Assembly (NCBI GenBank): GCA_000421065.1
Contig: ATWD01000001.1
Location: 3,030,001 to 3,094,000 of the forward strand
Length of the DNA stretch: 64,000 nucleotides
Source: Acidobacteriaceae bacterium TAA 166
Lineage (GTDB): Bacteria > Acidobacteriota > Terriglobia > Terriglobales > Acidobacteriaceae
Reading direction: 5' to 3'
In this document: positions 9,525 through 17,877 of the stretch, in pieces
How positions within the stretch are numbered: position 1 is the stretch's first letter
Layout of the letters: each line of letters opens with the position of its first letter
Made by a program: the position numbers and the translations under genes
Notes under the pieces: generated by a model
Databases searched by the model: none
Seen by the model: the letters and a program-made list of their open reading frames with translations, nothing else
Told to the model about the DNA's origin: nothing

Positions 9525-9548
9525 GCTTCTTTCTCAGGAGATTCGCCC

Positions 9549-11879
9549 TTGTTAGTTTTCCGCAGCGCTTGCACGGCAGCTACCATGCTCCTCATGCTCA
9601 CCGCACCTGTCGTCCACTCTCAAACCACCAGCAAGCGTCCTGTCGACTATGCCAACGCCCTTGTCGGCACCGCTCCGCTCGATAACCAAAAGCTCATCGG
9701 CAACGCGCCTCCTGCCGGTGAGCAGCTCTACTCTGGTTTCACGTCGCCCGGCGCCGTGCTTCCTCACAGTGCGACCGACATCGCACCCATCAACGCGAAC
9801 CTCCCGCTGAGTTACCAGGCGGGCGTCCCCGCTTCCTACTACTACGCCAATCCCACCATGGTCGGCTTCTCCAGCGGCGTGCGTGGTGGCGGACCCATCC
9901 TAATGCCGGTCGTCGGCGACTGGACCGTTCCCCCGCAGCGAACAGTATCGTTCTATGACAAAGCGCGCGAACATTCCAGCCCCGGCTATTACTCCGTCTT
10001 CCTTGACACCTTCAAGACCGGCGTAGAACTCACAACCACTACCTGGACCGGTCTCTACCGCATCACCTATCCCGCCAGTAATCGGTCGCATCTGCTGCTT
10101 GACCTTGGCTGGGCAGGCGGCAGCATCGAGGTCATCGGAGACCACACCATCCGAGGTTACTTTGCGCGTGGCCGCAATCATGCCGATACATATTTCGTCG
10201 CGCAGTTCTCAAAACCTTTCACCTCCTTCGGCACCTTCCGCCAGTTCCCACCGCGTAATGGAGAAAAAGGCGAAGAGGGGTCGATCCTCGGCAGCAGAGA
10301 GGTGGTTTCGGGCCAGGCTAAGGTCTCCGGGCCCTTCGCAGGCGCATATCTGGATCTGACAACGACGGCAGGCGAGCAGGTCCTCGTCAAAATCGCTCAC
10401 GGCACGAGCTATGAGCAAGCCGAGCAGCGTCTCCAGTCCGAAGATCCGGGTTGGAATTTTGACCGCGTTCACCGGCAGGCCGAGGCTGCCTGGGCCGCTA
10501 AACTAAACCAGATCGAGGTCGAAGGTGGCTCTGAGAAAGAGAAGATGCTCTTTTACTCGTGCCTGCTTCATTCCTTCGCAAGTCCCCGGCTGGTCGCGCA
10601 AAAGGGTGAGCCGTTCGCGGATCGCAAAGGTACGATCACGACCGCGGCGTATGACCACTACAACGAGGTGCCTTTTTGGGATACAGGCAGAAACCAGATC
10701 GTTCTGCTCACCCTTCTTGAGCCGCAGGTAAAGACCGACATCCTTCACTCGCAGCTCGATATGGCGCGAGAGTCCGGTTACATGGGGACTTCGTTTCACG
10801 GCGACAACGCTGTCTTTATGTATCTCGGCGACTGGGAACGTGGGCTCGACTTCGACTGGGCTGGAACATACGAATATCTCCGCAAGAACGCTACGGATCC
10901 GGCTGGCCCTCGCGGTTACTTGGCCGAGTACATGAAGAACGGCTGGATCTCCGACATCATCCCGCCCGGCAATCCCAGCCCACCCTATGCCGGCGGCAAA
11001 GCAGGCGCAGCCACTACCCTTGAGTACAGCTGGGACGACTACGCCATGGCGATCTACGCCAAGCGGCTCGGCAAGCAGGCCGATTACGAGATGTTCTTAA
11101 AACGGGCGCAGAATTACCGCAATGTCTTCGATCCATCCATTGGCTTTGTGCGCGGAAAGACAGAAGACGGTAGGTGGATCGCGCCCTTCGATCCCGGCGA
11201 GCCTTACTACAACTTCATGATGAAGGAGGCCTCGGGTTGGTCTACGCTCTGGCTCGTCCCCCACGACGTACAGGGCCTCGAAAACCTGCTCGGCGGCCGG
11301 GAGAAGTTCGCGGCCAAGCTCGACGAATTATTCAGCACTCCATACACGGCCAAGGGTGTGTGCCGGGACTGCACCGGACTTGTCGGAGAGTATGTTCAAG
11401 GCAACCAGCCCGACCAGCAGGCCGCTTACTACTACGATTGGGCCGGACAACCATGGAAAACGCAGGCTCTGGTGCGCAGGATTCTCCGCGAGATGTACGG
11501 CAGCGACAAGACAGGCTATGCCTTCCCAGGCATGGACGACCAGGGCTCAACATCCTCCTGGTATGTCATGAGCGCCATGGGCTTCTACACCGTAGATCCT
11601 TCCAGCCCAGACTACATCCTCGGGAGTCCCATCTTTAACCATGTGGTGATGCACATGGGCAACGGCAAGACCTTCGAGATGATAGCGAACCATAACTCGG
11701 AGAAGAATATATATATTCAGTCCGCGACGCTCAATGGGAAGGCCTGGAATAAACCCTGGTTTAGTCACTCCGATATCGGTGCGGGGGGGAAGCTTGTCCT
11801 CACCATGGGGCCGCTGCCGAATAAGCAGTGGGGGACTGATCCAGATGCGGCACCACCCTCCATGTCGCAGCCTAACTGA
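9549..11879 (+). CDS. GH92 alpha-mannosidase, Gln in place of the catalytic acid
   Basis: Exported family GH92 exo-mannosidase, 776 residues. A TTG start is chosen because AGGAG lies 8 bases upstream and it yields a proper signal peptide (LVFRSACTAATMLLMLTA, ending VHSQ); the alternative is the ATG at 9585. Family landmarks include HGDNAVFMYLGDWE, AGQPWKTQ, the PGMDDQGSTSSWYV segment with its two Asp (catalytic base region), and GFYTVDP. The usual GNEPSHH acid motif reads GNQPDQQ, putting Gln at position 620. In GH92, a Glu-to-Gln change here is known from enzymes acting on mannose-1-phospho-6-mannose, whose phosphate leaving group needs no acid. The gene is 52 bases after the receptor gene and presumably shares its promoter. 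Confidence 0.88.
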   Translation: MLVFRSACTAATMLLMLTAPVVHSQTTSKRPVDYANALVGTAPLDNQKLIGNAPPAGEQLYSGFTSPGAVLPHSATDIAPINANLPLSYQAGVPASYYYANPTMVGFSSGVRGGGPILMPVVGDWTVPPQRTVSFYDKAREHSSPGYYSVFLDTFKTGVELTTTTWTGLYRITYPASNRSHLLLDLGWAGGSIEVIGDHTIRGYFARGRNHADTYFVAQFSKPFTSFGTFRQFPPRNGEKGEEGSILGSREVVSGQAKVSGPFAGAYLDLTTTAGEQVLVKIAHGTSYEQAEQRLQSEDPGWNFDRVHRQAEAAWAAKLNQIEVEGGSEKEKMLFYSCLLHSFASPRLVAQKGEPFADRKGTITTAAYDHYNEVPFWDTGRNQIVLLTLLEPQVKTDILHSQLDMARESGYMGTSFHGDNAVFMYLGDWERGLDFDWAGTYEYLRKNATDPAGPRGYLAEYMKNGWISDIIPPGNPSPPYAGGKAGAATTLEYSWDDYAMAIYAKRLGKQADYEMFLKRAQNYRNVFDPSIGFVRGKTEDGRWIAPFDPGEPYYNFMMKEASGWSTLWLVPHDVQGLENLLGGREKFAAKLDELFSTPYTAKGVCRDCTGLVGEYVQGNQPDQQAAYYYDWAGQPWKTQALVRRILREMYGSDKTGYAFPGMDDQGSTSSWYVMSAMGFYTVDPSSPDYILGSPIFNHVVMHMGNGKTFEMIANHNSEKNIYIQSATLNGKAWNKPWFSHSDIGAGGKLVLTMGPLPNKQWGTDPDAAPPSMSQPN

Positions 11880-12127
11880 TGAGTGCTTCAGGGGAAAGAA
11901 ACCATCAATGAGCTGTCTAACCTTCACATGTCGCGCATTCTTGATCTCCGCCGTCTCGTATCCTTTTTTCCGCTTCGGCTCAGCCCGTTCCCCAAAATGT
12001 CACCAGCCGTAAATTGAGCCGACTCCGATGCTTCCTGCAAAACAGACAGCATCCGGTCATCGGGGACAATGGGTCCGCCCCCTTGTTCCGCGTCTGCAGG
12101 CATGAGAGAAACTCCTTCTTGCCTCGC

Positions 12128-13240
12128 TTAGATGCTCAAAACAGCAGCTTCCGCGTTCAACGCGGCGTCTCCGTTCTCAAAGAGAGGAGACTCTACATCA
12201 AGTTGAAAATTGCAGAGCCCGATGCCGACCAGCCGGAAAAGTTGTTGTGGCCCGAGTTCGACTCGTTCTCGCAAGGACAGCGCAATCGTAGTCAGCTCGT
12301 TACATGATGATGGAGGCGCAGAAGGAGTGACGCTTCGTGTGAGCGAATGGAACTCCTTCGTCTTGAGCTTGAGGACGACCGTCTTCGCTCCGCGAGCGTT
12401 CTCTCGTGAAGCCCGCCACACCTTTTCCGCAAGCCGCCGAATCTGCTGCTCAGTCTCCGCAAGAGGTATATCGACCTGGAAAGTATCTTCTGCGGAGATG
12501 GATTTGCTCATACGGTTCGCCACAACTAGATTGTGGTCGATGCCACGTGCAAGCTGGTAAAGGCGAATGCCATAGTTACCGAAATGGTTTTCGAGATCAG
12601 TCAATTCAAGATGATAGAGATCGCCGACTGTATGAATTCCAATCGCCCTCATCCTGCTTTCGGTAACCTTGCCGACACCGGGGATACGACCCACCGGCAG
12701 AGGAAGAAGAAACTGCTGTACCTCATGCGGCTGAATGACGAAGAGGCCGTCCGGTTTACGCCAATCGGACGCAATCTTTGCGAGGAACTTGTTGGGAGCG
12801 ACGCCTGCCGAAGCGGTCAGATTCAGCTCCTCACGGATTTGCTGACGGATAGCCTTTGCGACACGCGTTGCAGTCGGCAAGTCAGTCTTATTCTGGGTTA
12901 CGTCCAGGTAAGCTTCATCGAGCGACAGCGGTTCAATGAGATCAGTATGCCGGTGGAAGATCTCTCGTGCTCCTCGGGACGCCTCTTTGTAGCGCGCAAA
13001 ATCGGGAGGGACGAAGATGGCCTCTGGACACAGTCGCTCAGCACTGATCGCGGGCATCGCCGAGCGCACCCCGAACCTTCTTGCTTCATACGAAGCCGCG
13101 CAGACAACAGATCGTTTGCCCTTCCACGCGACTACAACGGGCCTGCCGCGCAGGTTCGGATCGTCGCGCTGCTCCACAGACGCATAGAAGGCATCCATAT
13201 CGATGTGAACGATCTTTCGGGATGTTGTCTGTTCATTCAT
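12128..13240 (-). CDS. dinB: DNA polymerase IV (Y family)
   Basis: Error-prone translesion DNA polymerase, 370 residues, near the usual size. The catalytic motifs are intact: IVHIDMDAFYASVE at the N-terminus, ASYEARRFGVRSAMP, and the SLDEAYLDVT motif with the second pair of metal ligands. The helix-hairpin-helix region IPGVGKVTESRM and the little-finger domain with a KLKTKEF strand follow. The ATG at 13240 is used; an in-frame TTG at 13255 would add five residues, and neither has a convincing ribosome binding site. It is transcribed alone, convergent with the GH92 gene. No LexA-type box was recognised upstream. Confidence 0.93.
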   Translation of the reverse strand: MNEQTTSRKIVHIDMDAFYASVEQRDDPNLRGRPVVVAWKGKRSVVCAASYEARRFGVRSAMPAISAERLCPEAIFVPPDFARYKEASRGAREIFHRHTDLIEPLSLDEAYLDVTQNKTDLPTATRVAKAIRQQIREELNLTASAGVAPNKFLAKIASDWRKPDGLFVIQPHEVQQFLLPLPVGRIPGVGKVTESRMRAIGIHTVGDLYHLELTDLENHFGNYGIRLYQLARGIDHNLVVANRMSKSISAEDTFQVDIPLAETEQQIRRLAEKVWRASRENARGAKTVVLKLKTKEFHSLTRSVTPSAPPSSCNELTTIALSLRERVELGPQQLFRLVGIGLCNFQLDVESPLFENGDAALNAEAAVLSI

Positions 13241-13255
13241 CAGCGTCAGATTCAA

Positions 13256-13986
13256 TCAGCGGAGGATTCGCCAGTTCTTCGCCTATTATAAAATTATGCC
13301 GCACGTCCTCTCGTTGACTGCGCCAGAGGTCCAATAAGGATAAAAAAAGGTAAAAATCTGTGTGTGAAACGTCGTGTAGGGTACGGTCAGTAACACGTAG
13401 TTTCGGTAAGTTGTGTGTAGAAGCTTCCATGAGCGGGAAGTGGCCAACTTCCGAAACATAGGCTTCAAGAGGTTTCGGCCGATTTTCAGAGATTGACGAA
13501 GTCGATGGAGAAGAATCAGACATTCCTTGTCGCAGATTATGCTTAGTATGGTGCATCTCTTGAGTTCACCTTTAAACTTAAGAGATGCGCCGCGCACTGT
13601 GCGGGTGACATAAACGATTCCGCCTCTCTCCTTGAAAAGGCAACGGACTGTCCTCGCGGAGTCTCTGGGTTTGTGGGACGCGAGTCTAATGCGCGCTTAA
13701 AGTCCCCTTGCGGAGTGTTGGTCTGACGAGCGGGATCAGCATTCCATACGACTGATCCGGCACATCCAGACTGGTGTCTTCTTTGCACGATAGATCAAAG
13801 AAATTCGCATCGTACGCACTGACGATTTTGAATTTGTGTTGCGGCCGAGACAATAGAAAAGGCTATCCAGAATGAGCACTGCTGAACATAACGAAGTAGA
13901 CATAGGCCAATGCACTCATACAGCCGGGAAGCGGAAAGCATATTGCTTCCGCTAGGCGCGCTTTCCCTTACTCATCCTCAAACCTC
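13256..13986. other. Gap of about 730 bp without a supported gene
   Basis: Short overlapping frames on the minus strand (for example one ending at 13233 that would overlap the dinB start) have no recognisable domain or ribosome binding site. No RNA gene or repeat was recognised. Confidence 0.45.
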
Positions 13987-14475
13987 TTACGCCGGCAGAA
14001 GACCAGCCACGCGGTAGCTGTTTATCAGCGCGTCATAGAGAGCGATATCCGATCGGCTCCTCGCCATCAGCTGCGCGCCGCCGACCGCAGCGAAGATAGC
14101 CCGCGCGCGCGGCTCACTCCTCTTCGGGCCAACGACCTTCGCGGCTGAGAGAACCTTGCTCAGCCACGCCACATTGACGTCCGCAAAGATCTGGATCTCT
14201 TTCTTTACCGCTTCCGGCAGATCGTCATATTCCGCAGCCATGAACCCGCTGAGGCACATCCGGTTCTCATTCTCAAGCGCCCAGCGAAACGTCTCTGGAT
14301 AGCGGCGCAGGGCAATGGCCGGATCGGATGATTCGGCCAACAGTGTCTCAAGGGCGGCGGCGTTCTCCCGATAGCGCTTCGCTACCGTGGCTGCAAGATC
14401 GGCGTTGCCCGCGAAGTAGACCAAACGTTCAGGTCGTCGCTGCTGAAAATAACTGCTGGATATTGAATCTACCAT
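13987..14475 (-). pseudogene. TetR-family regulator lacking most of its DNA-binding domain
   Basis: The 162-residue frame matches the C-terminal part of a TetR/AcrR regulator. VYFAGNADLAATVAKRYRE corresponds to the end of the helix-turn-helix domain and the start of the ligand domain, and the rest is the helical ligand-binding domain (MCLSGFMAAEYDDLP, ARAIFAAVGGAQLMAR). About 45 N-terminal residues with the recognition helix are absent, and the same frame has a TGA six codons upstream of the ATG. It could therefore be a remnant, or a truncated ligand-binding protein that can no longer bind DNA. It diverges from the monooxygenase-like gene at 14619, a common pairing, with a palindrome between them at 14500. 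Confidence 0.6.
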
Positions 14476-14499
14476 ATGGCAGGTAGACTCTCATAATTA

Positions 14500-14519
14500 T
14501 ACCTACCAAGTGTTAGGTA
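14500..14519. promoter_or_regulatory. Palindrome likely to be a TetR-type operator
   Basis: TACCTA and TAGGTA form an inverted repeat with an 8-base spacer between the truncated TetR gene and the monooxygenase-like gene. Spacing and symmetry resemble TetR-family operators. With the adjacent regulator truncated, the site may be an orphan. Confidence 0.5.
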
Positions 14520-14618
14520 AAAATCATTGGCGGCCATCATTCGAGCTGCTACTCCCAGGCCGAGCTTGTAACCCCAGGCTCAGTCGTTCACGTCAACCCA
14601 AGCACAAGGAGACGCAAA

Positions 14619-15044
14619 ATGAGCAACAATACCCAATCCCCCGGTCCCAATGCCCCCGACGACGCACAACTCGAGATCCACCCAGGATGGGTGCGGAGCG
14701 GTCAGGACAACGCGCCGGGGTGGAAAGCCTACTACATTAATCTTGAAGCCAAGGCCGGCAAGGGCGACAAGGTGGAGCAGTTCCTGCGGGATATTCTCGC
14801 CGGCGTCGAGCAGGAACCAGGTACCGGGCCCTGGTTTGGCACCCGGTTCTCCGACACAACCTTTGGAATCTTCGAAGCATTCCCCGACACCGCGGCACGA
14901 AGCGCGCATGACGTCGGTCCGGGCGGCCAAAACTTTCTCCGTTCGGCAGAGTTGGAGGAGATGCTGGCCTATCCCGCGCACGTCTATCGGCTCGATGTGA
15001 TGTTCGGAAAATTCAGCACCTTGTTTGGAAAGAAGATTGTTTGA
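14619..15044 (+). CDS. Antibiotic-biosynthesis-monooxygenase-like small protein
   Basis: A 141-residue cytosolic protein with a ferredoxin-like ABM fold, as judged from WKAYYINLEAKAGKGDKVEQFLRDILAGVEQEPGTGPWFG and the FGIFEAFPDTAARSAHDVG segment. These resemble YgiN-type quinol monooxygenases and relatives. CAAGGAG lies 7 bases before the ATG. Such genes are often controlled by a divergent TetR regulator; here that regulator is truncated. The reaction is not predictable beyond possible oxidation or binding of a small aromatic or quinone-like molecule. Confidence 0.7.
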   Translation: MSNNTQSPGPNAPDDAQLEIHPGWVRSGQDNAPGWKAYYINLEAKAGKGDKVEQFLRDILAGVEQEPGTGPWFGTRFSDTTFGIFEAFPDTAARSAHDVGPGGQNFLRSAELEEMLAYPAHVYRLDVMFGKFSTLFGKKIV

Positions 15045-15062
15045 GAGCAATACCGTAATTGG

Positions 15063-15106
15063 TTCAGCCGATCACCTCGACACCCTGAGACGATCGGCTG
15101 AATTTT
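15063..15106 (+). terminator. Terminator after the monooxygenase-like gene
   Basis: A perfect 11-bp stem (15063-15073 with 15092-15102) and an 18-base loop are followed directly by TTTT, 18 bases after the stop codon at 15044. Confidence 0.65.
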
Positions 15107-15246
15107 GCGCCTCAACCTCTCAGACAGCGATTATAAAAAGCAAAGCAGAATCTCGTGCATCGAAAGGATTCAGATCTGAAACGTGTGTAGCAGAAAAGCA
15201 GCCCGCTCTGAGCCAGGCAGAGGGGCTGAATGTTATGGCTGCACGG

Positions 15247-15486
15247 TCAGAGTAATGCGTCGGGGCCCGCAGACAGCACCCTGCCGGCAGCAGAGGCTCC
15301 CCGTATGTCATACAGACTGGTGTTCAGTCCTGCCGTTGCCGCTGGCCGCGCCAAAAAGGTTTTGTCGCCGTGGTTGATCGCGGAGGCTTCGATTTCAATC
15401 AGCAGGTATCCGATGGGAGCTTCGGTGGGGGTGGGAACCTCCCGGACTTCAAGCTTGCGAGTTTCGGTTACGCACACGGCTTTCAT
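15247..15486 (-). pseudogene. N-terminal remnant of a zinc-type alcohol dehydrogenase/quinone reductase
   Basis: Only 79 codons remain, starting MKAVCVTETRKLEVREVPTP, the beta-strand entry of the MDR family, and running through IEIEASAINHGDKT and AAGRVLSAG. AAAGGAAG lies 6 bases before the ATG. The frame stops at DALL where a full protein would have more than 300 residues, and no Rossmann-fold part follows. I read it as a truncated gene. The region downstream (15107-15246) contains no continuation in another frame that I can recognise. Confidence 0.6.
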
Positions 15487-15630
15487 GGTGTCTTCCTTTG
15501 TGGTCACCGATGACTGCAGCGCGCTGGGCAGGGCCTGCGCGCCCGTCAGCGACCGAATCCTGACCAAAGAATCCCGGGAGCTGGAAGAGTGGGAGGCAGA
15601 TTTCGCGCCGCGAGTATCCTGTGATTTCAT

Positions 15631-16120
15631 CTAGGATGGAATACAGCCTTACGAAACCTGGGAACACGCTCCGCCCTGTCATGGCGGCAATGGCGGATTG
15701 GGGACTCGGACATCGGTCTGCAATCAGCACTGCTCTGGATCTGGGAGCAGCAGCTTCGGATCAGTCTCCATAAGCCGGTTTGTTTTGACTAAGCCAGAGG
15801 TACTGAAAAGATCCAGTAAGAAATATTCATACTCTCGGAGCCTCCAGCACTCATAATCAGATAGAAGTGACTGCTAAATTGTCCTTGGATAAACACCGGT
15901 GTGCCTTCCTTCATGGAACCGACACTGGCAAGAGCAAGAACAATTTGTTAGGGAACCAGCTGGTTAGCATCAATATTTCGGCCGATGCCTTCTTCTGGCA
16001 CTGAGCGCAGCATACGATTCTCATGACAAGCTTCGCTTTCACAAAAGCACTGGATTGCCTATAACCACCATGGGGCAACTCGCTTGTACGACGCTGTATC
16101 CCAATTGCCAGCCATCTCGC
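15631..16120. other. Gap of about 490 bp, nothing recognised
   Basis: No domain-bearing frame, repeat or RNA gene was recognised between the alcohol dehydrogenase remnant and the TetR gene. Confidence 0.45.
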
Positions 16121-16813
16121 TCACCGATTGGCGTTTCTTGTCTGGTATTCGCGAAGAAGTGTCTTGAAGCTCTTGAGGGAATTCGTGATCTTCCTTATGT
16201 CCTTACGGAACATGGCTTCGATGGAGAATCCGCGTATAGCAGCAACCGCCAAGTTCGCGAAATCCTTGTGGACCGCTTCCCCGCGCAGTCCTGCATCTTT
16301 CATAAGCTGCATGATGCGATCCTGCGATTCAGATTCGATTTCAGCCTGAAGTGGAGCGAGTCGTGAGCCCAACGCAATGTTGCTCCGGGAAGACATCATG
16401 ATCTCAAGCACCGCGATGCCGGAAGGGCCGCTCATAACCTCCCAGGCAAGATCGGGTAGAGCAAAGTACCTCTCCAGAGGATCGCCGATCTTTGCCAACC
16501 CCTCTCTCAAATGCATCGAGTCACGTGTATGCGCAGCGCGCACCACTGCCAACATCAGGTCATCTTTCGAAGAGAAATGATGGAGCATAGCCCCGCGGCT
16601 CACACCCGCCCGCGCCGATATGCCGTGGGTTGTGGCAGCTACATATCCTTCGCTGTAGAGAATTTCGATCGCGGCGTTGATAATTCGCTGCCGGGTACTC
16701 TCGCTTCTTTCTTCCTGTGTCTGGCGTTCGGAATGCGCCACAACAGAACGTGGGAAGCCGGAGTACTTTTCTGCCCCGGCATTTCGATTTGAAGCCCTTT
16801 TCGAAGTAGACAA
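16121..16813 (-). CDS. TetR/AcrR-family transcriptional regulator
   Basis: A complete TetR-type repressor of 230 residues. The N-terminal helix-turn-helix reads TRQRIINAAIEILYSEGYVAATTHGISARAGVSRGAMLHHFSS in scattered agreement with the family, and the C-terminal half is helical. The TTG at 16813 is preferred because AAGGAG lies 7 bases upstream; an ATG at 16831 would overlap that site and has no ribosome binding site itself. It diverges from the DUF4410-like/SGNH hydrolase pair, and the inverted repeat ACAAACAA/TTGTTTGT between them is the probable operator. It likely regulates itself and that pair; the inducer is unknown. Confidence 0.85.
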   Translation of the reverse strand: MSTSKRASNRNAGAEKYSGFPRSVVAHSERQTQEERSESTRQRIINAAIEILYSEGYVAATTHGISARAGVSRGAMLHHFSSKDDLMLAVVRAAHTRDSMHLREGLAKIGDPLERYFALPDLAWEVMSGPSGIAVLEIMMSSRSNIALGSRLAPLQAEIESESQDRIMQLMKDAGLRGEAVHKDFANLAVAAIRGFSIEAMFRKDIRKITNSLKSFKTLLREYQTRNANR

Positions 16814-16871
16814 TGTCTTTCTCCTTTGCATCGAATTGTCGCGTCACTGCATCTCTTGTCTAGTGTAATAT

Positions 16872-16897
16872 ACAAACAATCCTTCCGGCTTGTTTGT
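16872..16897. promoter_or_regulatory. Operator-like inverted repeat of the TetR regulator
   Basis: Perfect half-sites ACAAACAA (16872-16879) and TTGTTTGT (16890-16897) are separated by 10 bases, in the gap between the divergent TetR gene and the secreted-protein operon. Sites of the ACAAAC/GTTTGT type are common for AcrR-like regulators. Confidence 0.65.
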
Positions 16898-16911
16898 TGA
16901 AGAGAAAGCAA

Positions 16912-17877
16912 ATGAAAATTTCACGAGACCTCAGAACCTTCTTCCTGCTTGCTGCTATCAGCACAGTGGGGTATGCCCAGTCGTCGAACTCCACCCTCTT
17001 ACTGACATCTTCATCGCCTTCGCATTCGATTGAAGCTAAATTACTCGTGGGCCTTCAAGACATTCCCACTGGAGCTAAGGGGACGATTGAAATTACACCC
17101 GACAGCCTCACCTTCACCGGCTCCAATCTGACCAATCGATTGACGCGAAGCCGAATCAGTGGTGTCTTTGTTGGGGAGGAACGAGTTGAGACCGGAGGAT
17201 TCGCCGGGAAGATGGCTCGCATTGCCATACCCTTCGGAGGTGGTGCGGTATTAGGCACTATGACGCAGAAGCAGGTCGGCTTCCTCGCCATCAACTATCG
17301 GGATGACCACGATGGTCTTCGGAGCGCCGTCTTTGCTCTCCGTAAAACGCAGGCAATGGAAATTGCCGACGAGATGGAATTCGATCTTATAAGCCATCCA
17401 CCCGCGGTCCCGCATAGAGTTTGCAAAACCCACGATCTCTCGAACTCTATACACGTGCTACCGATTCAGAGTGTCCAGGGGCTGGCGGTTGTTCCGGAGT
17501 ACCAGTCGCTACTGTACGAAAATCTCTTGGAGCTGCCTGCACAGAAGTTTCATGTCGATAGAATCCTGCCTGACGGAGAACGGGGTGCGGAATGCGCGAG
17601 CTACACGCTGACTCTGACGGTCGATAAGTTCTCAAAAGGCAATGCGGCTCTGAGAGCATCTACCGGACCGGCAGGGTTGTTCGTTGGAGTCACGAAGCTG
17701 GCAGTTCGCGCGCAATTGCGCGACCCAAACGGTAAAGTCGTTCTGGATAAGGAAGTGAAGGCATCTCGGAGGGGCGACAGAGAAAGCTTGAACACGGTCT
17801 CTTCTGAAGCCGGGGACATTGCAAAGGAAGTCAGGAAGGCTAACATTCGTGCGGAAAAAACGAGGCTGAACCGGTGA
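16912..17877 (+). CDS. Secreted protein with DUF4410-like C-terminal region
   Basis: A 321-residue protein with a signal peptide (MKISRDLRTFFLLAAISTVGYAQ). The first half has no recognised domain. The second half (about 180-315) resembles DUF4410: a conserved patch of alternating strands, LRASTGPAGLFVGVTKLAVRAQLRDPNGKVVLDKEV, and a final helix GDIAKEVRKA. DUF4410 proteins are exported and of unknown function. The ATG at 16912 is used because an earlier in-frame start at 16894 would place charged residues before the signal peptide. The stop overlaps the GTG of the SGNH hydrolase gene, so the two are co-translated and probably act together in the envelope under the divergent TetR regulator. Confidence 0.65.
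   Translation: MKISRDLRTFFLLAAISTVGYAQSSNSTLLLTSSSPSHSIEAKLLVGLQDIPTGAKGTIEITPDSLTFTGSNLTNRLTRSRISGVFVGEERVETGGFAGKMARIAIPFGGGAVLGTMTQKQVGFLAINYRDDHDGLRSAVFALRKTQAMEIADEMEFDLISHPPAVPHRVCKTHDLSNSIHVLPIQSVQGLAVVPEYQSLLYENLLELPAQKFHVDRILPDGERGAECASYTLTLTVDKFSKGNAALRASTGPAGLFVGVTKLAVRAQLRDPNGKVVLDKEVKASRRGDRESLNTVSSEAGDIAKEVRKANIRAEKTRLNR

Noticed and set aside
9318..9548. 77-codon N-terminal extension of the GH92 frame into the receptor gene
   Set aside because: It would overlap the receptor coding region and precede the signal peptide. AGGAG and the TTG at 9549 explain the start better.
5819..11879. A SusC/SusD-type polysaccharide utilisation locus
   Set aside because: The receptor is of the Oar type and no SusD-like lipoprotein is present.
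13233..13556. 107-codon minus frame overlapping the dinB start
   Set aside because: No ribosome binding site or recognised domain, and composition like random sequence.
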